A DNA stretch of 64,000 nt from Elusimicrobiaceae bacterium (GTDB lineage: Bacteria > Elusimicrobiota > Elusimicrobia > Elusimicrobiales > Elusimicrobiaceae), in the NCBI GenBank assembly GCA_017961585.1, contig JAGCWX010000013.1:62001-126000 (forward strand), given 5' to 3'. A program made the translations under genes and the position numbers. The notes below the pieces were generated by a model, which saw nothing but the letters and a program-made list of their open reading frames with translations, searched no databases and was not told the origin of the DNA. Positions 57,092-64,000 of the stretch are shown one piece after another. Positions within the stretch are counted from its first letter, which is position 1. The number at the start of each line of letters is the position of its first letter.

Positions 57092-57148
57092 AAAGTGTAT
57101 CGGCGTGATAGTTGTAAATTAAATCCTAGCGCAAGGAACATGTATTAC

Positions 57149-59230
57149 ATGAAGAATAAAAATAAAGTAGGAATGTATGTGCTGGTGTTAGCAGGTTGTT
57201 TACTGACGGCAGGAATGCCGGGCCATGCGGCTTCAGCAGAAAAACAACTTCAAAAGGGCATTACCGCTTACCAACAAAATGACAACGATAAGGCCTTGGA
57301 TTATTTTATCGATGTGTTGATGAATGGGGATAGCGAACAAGTAAGACAAGCCAATCAATATATTGATGCCATTCACAATCAAATCGGTGGAATTAAAAAT
57401 CCAGTAGAAGTGGATATCAGCTTCCCTGATCAACCCACTCAAACCATCATCAATAAGTCCGAAAATTTAGCCAACTATGGGACGGAACAACTTAGTACGT
57501 TGGCAGATCGGGCCGGAGATGTGGTTCAAGATGCCAATGATTTGATCAACAAAGAAAATAAAACGTTGACTGAACAAATTGAAGCGCGTCAGTTGGAAGG
57601 ATATTTGCAAGAACAAGCTCAACCCATTGTGCAACAAAAAGCTGCTTTGTTGGAGCAACCTACTGTCTTGCAAGAAGAAATAGCCAATCAAGTAAATACT
57701 GCGCGGCAAGATTTGGAAGCCATTGCCAAAGAATTTAACGAGCAGAATATGCCTACGGAAGTAGTTCCTGCCGGCACCGCTAGAAAAGTAACAGCTGTGC
57801 AACCGGTGGTGCAGACCCCGGTAGAAACTCTTCCCGTAGTCACGGAGCCCGTAATTGTTATCCCGGCGGGAAATGTCCCGGTTGATACCACGGTGCAAGA
57901 ACCGGTAGCGGCTGCGCCCGTTTATACGCCCGTGGTTCCTACTACGGCGTTGACGATGTCTCAAGCCAATCCGGATTCCGCCACCTTGTTTGCGGATTTA
58001 ACGAGTGACGATGCTGTGCGCGCTCGCAACCTCTACACTGCCCAAAAATTACAAAGCATGAAGGACAGTGCCCTGGCTTCTCTATCTAGTGAACCGGGTG
58101 TACATGTTTACATGCGTGCGGATGGTCGGCCGGATGCAATTGATATTGATGACGGAGTTCTTTTTCAAGGGAATTCCTTCCGCCCGGAATCGTTTTCTAC
58201 CTTAAATGATATTTATGAAGTATTGGCTTTAACGCAAGATGCACAATATGTTATTTTGCCTGCTGGTTCTTATACTGATGATGTAACGCTCGCCGGAATC
58301 CGCCAAGCGATGGCGCTTCATTCTTATTTAGTTAAAAGGGGCATTTCTCAAGGCAAGCTGTACTATAATATGGGGTTAGTAGATCAAGAAGTCCCCGCAC
58401 AATTTTCTAATTTAAAAGGTCTTTCTATCGTTTTTGATTATGATGCCAAATTGCCTACTCGCTTAGTAGATAATGCTACGAATGAGACGGCTCCTCTTTT
58501 AAGCATGGCAATTGTGCCGCCGTGCCATGCAATTGACCGTTCGTTAGGGGAAGCTTACGCAATTGATTTTTCTGTTTTGGAAACCGTCGATACGTTAGAT
58601 AACTGGATGTTACAAATTATTCAACACGGGCGTGACGGAAACTATTATATTGTGCGCCAGTTGGAAGGGTTCGCTCCAGTTTATCACCAAATTTTGTGGA
58701 ATGGCCGCAAGGGAATTATCGGGCCGGAATTGCCGTGTGGTAAATATACGGTTGTGTTGACCGGCGTAGATGTAAAAGGGAACAAACAAACCTTGCGCCG
58801 CCGCTTGATTGTAAAATGCAATGGAACTGCTTCTCTTGGTTCTTGTGAAACAGGAACCTGCAACGTAAAAGCTACTGCTAAAAAAGCTACTGCCCTTAAT
58901 TATAAGGCCGCTCGGTTGTGGAAAAAGCCCGGCCGTGTGATGGGGGGAGTAGCGAAAGAAGTAGTAGTGGAACAAAAAGTAGAAGAGGTTGCCCCGGCTG
59001 TGCAAGAACAAAGCACGGCTACCAGCACCAGTTCCAACACTTATACGGTAACTAAAACGGTACGTAACATTGTAACGGATGATAACTCTAGCAGCAGCAC
59101 GACGACTACTTCCTCTTATAGTGATGCGTATGCACCGTTACCGCCGGCTGATGCAGGTTATATCCCGGCTACAGCCAATCCGTATGATATGCCGTATGAG
59201 GAAGTATATACAGAAACGTCTACTTATTAA
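57149..59230 (+). CDS. Large exported protein with OmpA-like central domain
   Basis: 693 residues from the ATG at 57149 (AAGGA 11 nt upstream); a longer frame exists from 57074 without a ribosome site. Signal peptide (VLVLAGCLLTAGMPGHAAS). TPR-like N-terminus (QLQKGITAYQQNDNDKALDY), a coiled region, then a Pro/Val-rich linker. A compact domain (about 350-440) has the OmpA pattern (IRQAMALHSYLVKRGISQGK) but lacks the peptidoglycan-binding Asp/Arg pair in clear form. The C-terminal part is Ser/Thr-rich with a CNVKATAKKA stretch. Probably a pilus-assembly or peptidoglycan-linked scaffold (FimV/TsaP-like role), since it precedes pilMN. Confidence 0.62.
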   Translation: MKNKNKVGMYVLVLAGCLLTAGMPGHAASAEKQLQKGITAYQQNDNDKALDYFIDVLMNGDSEQVRQANQYIDAIHNQIGGIKNPVEVDISFPDQPTQTIINKSENLANYGTEQLSTLADRAGDVVQDANDLINKENKTLTEQIEARQLEGYLQEQAQPIVQQKAALLEQPTVLQEEIANQVNTARQDLEAIAKEFNEQNMPTEVVPAGTARKVTAVQPVVQTPVETLPVVTEPVIVIPAGNVPVDTTVQEPVAAAPVYTPVVPTTALTMSQANPDSATLFADLTSDDAVRARNLYTAQKLQSMKDSALASLSSEPGVHVYMRADGRPDAIDIDDGVLFQGNSFRPESFSTLNDIYEVLALTQDAQYVILPAGSYTDDVTLAGIRQAMALHSYLVKRGISQGKLYYNMGLVDQEVPAQFSNLKGLSIVFDYDAKLPTRLVDNATNETAPLLSMAIVPPCHAIDRSLGEAYAIDFSVLETVDTLDNWMLQIIQHGRDGNYYIVRQLEGFAPVYHQILWNGRKGIIGPELPCGKYTVVLTGVDVKGNKQTLRRRLIVKCNGTASLGSCETGTCNVKATAKKATALNYKAARLWKKPGRVMGGVAKEVVVEQKVEEVAPAVQEQSTATSTSSNTYTVTKTVRNIVTDDNSSSSTTTTSSYSDAYAPLPPADAGYIPATANPYDMPYEEVYTETSTY

Positions 59231-59258
59231 TATAGAAGTTTAGGGGAAACTTGGGATT

Positions 59259-60866
59259 ATGAATTGGGCAGAGACTTTAATTGGCAATAACATGAATGCG
59301 CACCCCGATTGTTTAGGGCTCTATATCGGGGTAAACGAAATCTACGTGGCGCAAAGTGCCAAAAAAGACGGCGGAACGGTATTGGAATCGTTGATTCGTG
59401 TGCCGGTTAACATACCCGACCGCAGCAAATTAAAACCGCTGGATTTGAACGAATCCTACTTTACGATGGATTACTGGCTGGATGCCTTAACGAAGGTGAC
59501 CTCCAAAAAATCGTGGAGTACCAATAAGGTTGTGGTCAGTTTAGCACCGGAGTTTTGTTTGCTTCGCCACTTTGTCATTTCCATGCCCCTGAAACGTAAA
59601 GAATGGGCCGAAGGGGTTCCCACGGAAGCGCGCAAGTACATCCATTTCCCCTTTGAAAAAGCTACCTACGCCTATTACGTGTATGATTTTGAAACCGCTG
59701 CCACCAAGCAGCACCACTTAGGTGTTGTGTTTACCTTGACGACCAAGCTGATTATTTCCCGCTTGGAAAAAGGGCTCAAAACGGTAGGATTTGATTTGGT
59801 ATCGGTAGAACCTTCCAGCTTATCTTTGGGCCGCGCCTTTATAGATAACGATAAAGAAGCTGTTGGAAACACAGGACGGATTTATTCCTTCTTTGGGAAG
59901 GATATGGCCAGTTTTGTGTTTTTAAATGGCACCGTTCCTTTGTTAGAACGGGATATGGAAATCATTGGTTCCATCCCGGCGGAAAGACGGCGTTTGGAAA
60001 TTGCCAATAGCACCGAATTTATTGCCAAACAGCTGGAAAAAGATCCCTTTGAAGAAGCGGTAATTACGGGATATCAAATTGATCCGTGGGTGCCCGTGTT
60101 GGAAGCGGATGCCCACAAACCCGTGCGCAGATGGGATTTGCGCGAAGTGTTTGGTATTGAAACCAAAGCCGTTGGCGAAGTAGCTGCCATTGGGGCCAGC
60201 GGTAAATTCTTTGATACCAAAATGCCGGATATTGATTTTACAAAGGGAAAACGCTTAAGCTCTTATGAGTTTAACGCCAGCTGGATGTTTTGGAAGATTA
60301 CCTTTGTGTTAATTGCCCTAATGCTTTTGTTCTTAGGGAAAAGTTATTTAGGCATGCTCTATGCCAATTATCAATTAAAGAAAAAGAATATAGAGACCGG
60401 CCAAACGGTGGAAGATTTTAGAGGATTGGACTACACGCAAATCCAAACAAACTTGGACAATATTAAATCTCAAAACGACGAGTTGACGGACGTTTATGTA
60501 AACAGTCCCTTGATTACCCCTGTATTGGTAGCGGTAGCGCGTTCAGTTCCGTCCAACATATGGTTAAGCAAAATTTCTTACTCGGCACCTTTCCCGGCTC
60601 AGCGTAAAGGGGAAGGAAGTTTGACGCTGGAAGGTTCCATTAGCTCGGGTAGAGATGGTGGGGAAGACTTGACGGTGGGGAGCCGTTTTAAAGATAGTTT
60701 AGCCCGTCAATCGGCGTTGCGTCGGTTATGTCGTAACGCAAATATTCGTTACTCCAACATTGCAGGGTCTTCTAGCAGTAACAAAAATCAAACCCAGCAG
60801 AAAGCGGGTAAAGAGACCCAGTTTGTGTTAACGTGTAGCAACGAAACTAAATCGGGGAGACATTAA
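59259..60866 (+). CDS. pilM-pilN: Fused PilM-PilN type IV pilus alignment protein
   Basis: 535 residues. The N-terminal ~330 residues form an actin-like PilM domain (CLGLYIGVNEIYVAQ, VPTEARKYIHFPFEKATYAYY, VSVEPSSLSLGRAF, AAIGASGKFF). One TM helix (about 343-362: FWKITFVLIALMLLFLG) follows, then a PilN-like periplasmic part (coiled coil, then SVPSNIWLSKISYSAPF and LRRLCRNANIRYSNI). In other T4P systems these are two proteins, with PilM held by a short INLLP peptide of PilN. That peptide is absent here, as a covalent link would make it unnecessary. GspL of T2SS has the same overall layout. Confidence 0.82.
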   Translation: MNWAETLIGNNMNAHPDCLGLYIGVNEIYVAQSAKKDGGTVLESLIRVPVNIPDRSKLKPLDLNESYFTMDYWLDALTKVTSKKSWSTNKVVVSLAPEFCLLRHFVISMPLKRKEWAEGVPTEARKYIHFPFEKATYAYYVYDFETAATKQHHLGVVFTLTTKLIISRLEKGLKTVGFDLVSVEPSSLSLGRAFIDNDKEAVGNTGRIYSFFGKDMASFVFLNGTVPLLERDMEIIGSIPAERRRLEIANSTEFIAKQLEKDPFEEAVITGYQIDPWVPVLEADAHKPVRRWDLREVFGIETKAVGEVAAIGASGKFFDTKMPDIDFTKGKRLSSYEFNASWMFWKITFVLIALMLLFLGKSYLGMLYANYQLKKKNIETGQTVEDFRGLDYTQIQTNLDNIKSQNDELTDVYVNSPLITPVLVAVARSVPSNIWLSKISYSAPFPAQRKGEGSLTLEGSISSGRDGGEDLTVGSRFKDSLARQSALRRLCRNANIRYSNIAGSSSSNKNQTQQKAGKETQFVLTCSNETKSGRH

Positions 60867-60869
60867 GCT

Positions 60870-61700
60870 ATGGCTTTGGATTTAGAGAAATTAAAACAGA
60901 AATTTTCAGCAGATAAAATGAAGTCTTTGCTTTCAGGGAAGAAAGCACCCGAAGGGGCTCCCGTAAGCAAAGAGGAGAACCCGCTTATCGTTAACGCCAA
61001 ACAAGGTTTTAATGACGTTAAAACGGTTTTTGAAGAGGGGAAATATAAACTATTTGTTGGGCAAATAGTGGCTTTGGCGCTTGTATTTTTATTGGTAAAA
61101 TACGCCAGTGGTAAATTGGTAGAGCACCAAAATGATTTGTGGAAGAAGATGAAAGCCATTAACATGGAAGAATTAAATAAAGATGACTATTTGGCCAATA
61201 AGCAACATTTATTGCAGTTGGAGCCGTTGTTCCCGGACAATAATCAGCGCAACGAATGGTTCTTGCGTCAAATGATTGATTTGTTGGATTCGCATAATTT
61301 GCCTTCCAATATCAGTGGTGATATTTCGGAAGATTCTTCCAACAGTGTCTATATTGTAATGCGCCGCCCGTTGAACACGGAACAAACTTTTAAAGAAGTA
61401 GGCAAGTTGATTTCCGATATTGAAAACGGGGACGAATTTTTGCGCGTGTCCGACATTACAATTAGCAAAATGACGGACTCGGCTTCTTTAGGGAAAAACA
61501 AAGTTACCATGACGCTGGGAACGGTATTCCCCAAAGAGAAATACGCCTCTAAACTATTTAAAGATTATGCCCAGCAAATGGTCAAATTGCAGCAGCAAAA
61601 AGCGGCGGCCGCACAACCCCCGGCGCAACCTGCAGCAGAGCAGAAGCCAGAAGCTGAGCAGAAGGCAGCCGAGCAGAAACCGGCGGAGGGAGCCAAATGA
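60870..61700 (+). CDS. pilO: PilO-like type IV pilus inner-membrane protein
   Basis: 276 residues, 3 nt after pilMN. Cytoplasmic N-terminus of ~50 residues, TM about 66-84 (IVALALVFLLVKYASG), coiled coil, and a ferredoxin-like periplasmic domain (VYIVMRRPLNTEQTFKEVGK). The C-terminal tail is a low-complexity Ala/Gln/Pro/Glu/Lys repeat (EQKPEAEQKAAEQKPAEG). It pairs with PilN to carry force or signals from PilM to PilP/Q. ATGA overlap with pilP. Confidence 0.8.
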   Translation: MALDLEKLKQKFSADKMKSLLSGKKAPEGAPVSKEENPLIVNAKQGFNDVKTVFEEGKYKLFVGQIVALALVFLLVKYASGKLVEHQNDLWKKMKAINMEELNKDDYLANKQHLLQLEPLFPDNNQRNEWFLRQMIDLLDSHNLPSNISGDISEDSSNSVYIVMRRPLNTEQTFKEVGKLISDIENGDEFLRVSDITISKMTDSASLGKNKVTMTLGTVFPKEKYASKLFKDYAQQMVKLQQQKAAAAQPPAQPAAEQKPEAEQKAAEQKPAEGAK

Positions 61701-62248
61701 GAGGAAAGAATCTCTTTTTAATTGGGTTACTTAGTAGCACTTTAGTAGTGACTTTTAGTGCTGCGTCTTGGGGACAAATGGAAGAGTCGGGATCTTCCAC
61801 TGAGGCCTCGGCTTCTCGGGCCGGTGGCGACGGATCTTGGGATGGTTCTTACGTGCGGGAACAATTGGTAAAACCGAGTGTCAATTTCCCGGCGCAAATT
61901 AAGGATCCAACCCTTTCCCCGGATGATGTGTTGCTTTTGAAACACCGTGAGCAACAGCGCTTGGCGGCGGAAGCAGCCGAACGTAAACGCCAGGAAGAAG
62001 CCGAACGTAAACGCCGTGCGGAAGAAGAAAAGAAACGGCAATGGGAACTTATGTTACTTAAAGACCCGACCATTTTAATCCGCGATAAAATTCATATCGG
62101 TGGAATTATTGATAAAGAAGTTTTAATCGGCGGGAAATTGTATACTATTGGTAATACATATATGGGGGCCAAAATTGTGGCCGTCAGCCCGGATTCGGTT
62201 ACCTTCTCGTACAAAGGACATAAATTTGTGCGACGGGTGAAGCTGTAA
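61697..62248 (+). CDS. pilP: PilP-like type IV pilus lipoprotein or periplasmic protein
   Basis: 183 residues. N-terminal signal or anchor (LIGLLSSTLVVTFSAASWG), with no lipobox Cys (PilP is normally a lipoprotein). A charged coiled-coil (EAAERKRQEEAERKRRAEEE) precedes a C-terminal ~60-residue beta domain (LIRDKIHIGGIIDKEVLIGG, FSYKGHKFVRRVKL), like the PilP/GspC HR fold that contacts the secretin. Position between pilO and pilQ is diagnostic. Confidence 0.78.
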   Translation: MRGKNLFLIGLLSSTLVVTFSAASWGQMEESGSSTEASASRAGGDGSWDGSYVREQLVKPSVNFPAQIKDPTLSPDDVLLLKHREQQRLAAEAAERKRQEEAERKRRAEEEKKRQWELMLLKDPTILIRDKIHIGGIIDKEVLIGGKLYTIGNTYMGAKIVAVSPDSVTFSYKGHKFVRRVKL

Positions 62249-62296
62249 AAAGATTTGTAGTATTTAGTTAATTTGTAGGACTCACACAGGAGGATT

Positions 62297-63871
62297 ATGA
62301 CAAAACGTTTAGCAGTACTACTGGCGGGTGTGATTACCGCGGGAATGACTGGTACCGCTTTTGCTCAGCAAGAACGGCAGGTTTTACCCAGTGATGACAC
62401 CATTGCTTTAACGGAGGACGTTGCTACAGCAAGCCCGTCCGCCGCTACGGACCTGTACAAGGAAGTGGAAGTTTCCTCTCCCTTGGATAGAAAAGTGTCC
62501 ATCCGGGTAGCCAATGTGCCGATATCGGCCTTCTTGAACAGCATTACTACCCAGGCCAAAATTAACTTTATTATGAGCGAAGAATTCGCTAATAAAAAAG
62601 TAACGGCCTCTTTAACGCGTGTAACGGTGCGCGAAGCGTTAGATACGTTGTTGCGTGTACACGGCTTGGCTTACCAACGTATCGGTAAGAGCGATAGCTA
62701 CGTGGTCACCAAACGTTCCAACGACGCTCCGGACACGATTACCAAGATTTATACGCTTAGCTACATCTCTTTACAAGGGATTGGTTCTGCTCAAAGCGAA
62801 CTGAACAGCATCATGCCGCAAGACGTTTCCAGCGGTAGTGGGATGAGTTCAGGTATGGGCATGCACAACAGTGGAATCAGTTCTGGCACAGGGGATTCTT
62901 ATGCTAGTGGTTCTACAATTACCAGCATTGTAAGCAGCATGCTTTCCCCTGTGGGTAAAATTGCGGTAGATCCGCGCACGAACAAGTTAATTATTACCGA
63001 CGTGCCGGAAATCTTCCCGCAAGTTGAAAATATTTTAGCGGAATTGGATATCAAACCGCCGCAGATTTTAATTGAGGCCCAAATCGTTGAAGTTACCAAA
63101 TCCAGCGGTCTTAGCGTGGGCTTTGAATACGGTGGAAGCGATGGAACGTTATTGTCTGTTTCTGCTCCTTCCCGTTCCATAACTGGAGATACTTTTCACG
63201 GTTGGGGTAAAAATAACGTTAAATTACACGGCTGGGACTGGATTTTCCCTAGATGGGCTGAAAGTCCCAGTGAGGGCGGTAGCTCTTCTTCGGAAGGTGG
63301 AGAGTCTGGCTCTAGTGGAACAAAGGCTGGTTTGTTGGACTTTTCTGCTTTTAACATTGTAATTAAATCCTTGTTAAGCCGTGGGGAAGCCAAATACTTA
63401 GGGAAACCCAAAGTGGTTACCTTGAACAACAAAACCGCTACCATTACCATTTCAACGGATGCGGCCATTGGGGAAACTACCACCCAATCCGGAGGTACGG
63501 ACTCCCAAACTACCACGACCAAAGCCGCAGAAAGAAAACGGGTCGGTTTAACCTTGCAGGTTACCCCGCAGGTAAACCGCGAAGGGTTTGTAACCTTGTA
63601 CGTGCAGCCCTCTTATTCGGACGTGGTGGCTTCGGCTATAAAAGATACCTATGACACCACTACCCGTGCCGCTGCTACGTTGGTACGTGTGAAAAACGGA
63701 CAAACGGTGGTTATCGGTGGATTGTTGAGTTCTCGCGAAATGGATCAAACCCGCAAAGTACCGCTGCTGGGCGACATCCCGGTACTCGGGTGGTTGTTCA
63801 CCAGCCGTTCTAAAGATAAAACGACGACGGACTTAGTCATCTTCATTACGCCGACCATTTTGGCGGAGTAA
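62297..63871 (+). CDS. pilQ: Type IV pilus secretin PilQ
   Basis: 524 residues, AGGAGG upstream, signal peptide (VITAGMTGTAFAQ). An STN/N0 domain (about 65-130: SIRVANVPISAFLNSITTQA) and secretin_N domain with a Ser/Gly/Met-rich loop (SSGSGMSSGMGMHNSGISSG). The secretin beta-barrel region begins near 240 (ILIEAQIVEVTKSSGLSVGF) and contains VTLNNKTATI, the plug-like 'VGLTLQVTPQVN' and the closing motif VPLLGDIPVLGWLFTS, then LVIFITP. It forms the outer-membrane channel. Shorter than most PilQ (no AMIN domains). Confidence 0.93.
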   Translation: MTKRLAVLLAGVITAGMTGTAFAQQERQVLPSDDTIALTEDVATASPSAATDLYKEVEVSSPLDRKVSIRVANVPISAFLNSITTQAKINFIMSEEFANKKVTASLTRVTVREALDTLLRVHGLAYQRIGKSDSYVVTKRSNDAPDTITKIYTLSYISLQGIGSAQSELNSIMPQDVSSGSGMSSGMGMHNSGISSGTGDSYASGSTITSIVSSMLSPVGKIAVDPRTNKLIITDVPEIFPQVENILAELDIKPPQILIEAQIVEVTKSSGLSVGFEYGGSDGTLLSVSAPSRSITGDTFHGWGKNNVKLHGWDWIFPRWAESPSEGGSSSSEGGESGSSGTKAGLLDFSAFNIVIKSLLSRGEAKYLGKPKVVTLNNKTATITISTDAAIGETTTQSGGTDSQTTTTKAAERKRVGLTLQVTPQVNREGFVTLYVQPSYSDVVASAIKDTYDTTTRAAATLVRVKNGQTVVIGGLLSSREMDQTRKVPLLGDIPVLGWLFTSRSKDKTTTDLVIFITPTILAE

Positions 63872-63884
63872 GTGTGAGTATTTA

Positions 63885-63912
63885 ACCTGCCCCCACTTGG
63901 GTGGGGGCAGGT
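63885..63912. promoter_or_regulatory. Strong intercistronic hairpin between pilQ and pilB
   Basis: A perfect 12-bp GC-rich stem, ACCTGCCCCCAC (63885-63896) with GTGGGGGCAGGT (63901-63912), and a TTGG tetraloop. It is not followed by a T run. It may dampen readthrough or set mRNA stability between the secretin and the ATPase. Confidence 0.7.
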
Positions 63913-63950
63913 GTCTATGCAATGTTGTAAAGTTGTACGGGGAATGGGAA

Positions 63951-64000
63951 ATGGCAAAACAATTAAACGAAATTTTACTAGAACAGGGTAAATTAACACC
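63951..64000 (+). CDS. pilB: Start of PilB/GspE-type assembly ATPase (partial)
   Basis: ATG at 63951; only 16 codons are in the window (MAKQLNEILLEQGKLT). This matches the N1 opening of PilB/GspE ATPases ('LGELLVEEGLIT'-like). It follows pilQ directly, as in many T4P operons. The rest lies outside. Confidence 0.7.
   Translation, partial: MAKQLNEILLEQGKLT

Noticed and set aside
1-64000. CRISPR arrays, rRNA operons, insertion sequences, prophage
   Set aside because: Looked for regularly spaced direct repeats, rRNA signatures, and transposase, integrase or phage proteins; none seen in the coding or intergenic sequence.

Overview
The window looks like a chromosomal segment of a Gram-negative (LPS- and secretin-bearing) bacterium of the phylum Elusimicrobiota, probably a gut lineage. 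The main clue is a set of solitary type IV pilin genes scattered among housekeeping genes, all with a near-identical N-terminus ([13 protein letters not shown] then ALPQYQ). Kdo/LPS-transport genes and a PilMNOPQ operon agree with this. The phylum assignment is inference from protein style, not a database result. I see no rRNA, transposase, integrase, phage gene or CRISPR array.

Layout. 0-1.5 kb: end of a PAS-like protein, a small membrane protein and a DsbA-like thioredoxin-fold protein. 1.6-5.3 kb: sensor kinase, receiver-kinase hybrid and LuxR-type regulator. 5.3-7.2 kb: three Tad-like pilin genes, including a 59-residue Flp-like one. 7.2-18.9 kb: five large or medium and one small membrane-anchored proteins of unknown family, behind two related promoters. 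19-21.4 kb: TPR protein and rsmA. 21.5-31.5 kb: a solitary pilin, glutamate formimidoyltransferase, cold-shock protein, MATE exporter, MTA phosphorylase, PBP4-type peptidase, a membrane protein, tandem M24 peptidases and EF-P. 31.5-36.7 kb: small envelope proteins, metK, a DJ-1 protein, an M20 peptidase and two DUF192 proteins. 36.8-43.7 kb: a dipeptide ABC transporter lacking a binding protein, an acyl-CoA ligase and a CCA-adding enzyme. 43.7-46 kb: tRNA-Gly(CCC), a CBM48-like membrane protein, lexA and an SGNH esterase. 46-51 kb: a pilin preceded by an elaborate palindromic region, then kdsA-(small ORF)-kdsD-lptC-lptA-lptB. 51-53.3 kb: pilin, dut, HEAT-like protein and a 57-residue protein. 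53.4-53.7 kb: a DnaA-box cluster, a candidate oriC. 53.7-64 kb: OmpA-like lipoprotein, O-antigen-ligase/TPR protein, a large OmpA-like protein, pilMN (fused), pilO, pilP, pilQ and the start of pilB.

How the genes fit together. The best candidate for an undescribed system is 1.6-18.9 kb. A three-protein phosphorelay runs directly (3-nt gap) into Tad-type pilins, which are followed by bitopic proteins with long disordered or Cys-rich extracytoplasmic parts. Several of these share mid-protein motifs and nearly identical leader sequences, which suggests duplication within the locus. No ATPase, secretin or prepilin peptidase lies in it, so it may use machinery encoded elsewhere or be a separate surface structure. 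The 57-64 kb type IVa pilus operon, the scattered pilins and the O-antigen-ligase-like protein may together build and glycosylate pili. Many promoters appear to be of the extended -10 type (TTGCTAYAAT) close to the start codon.
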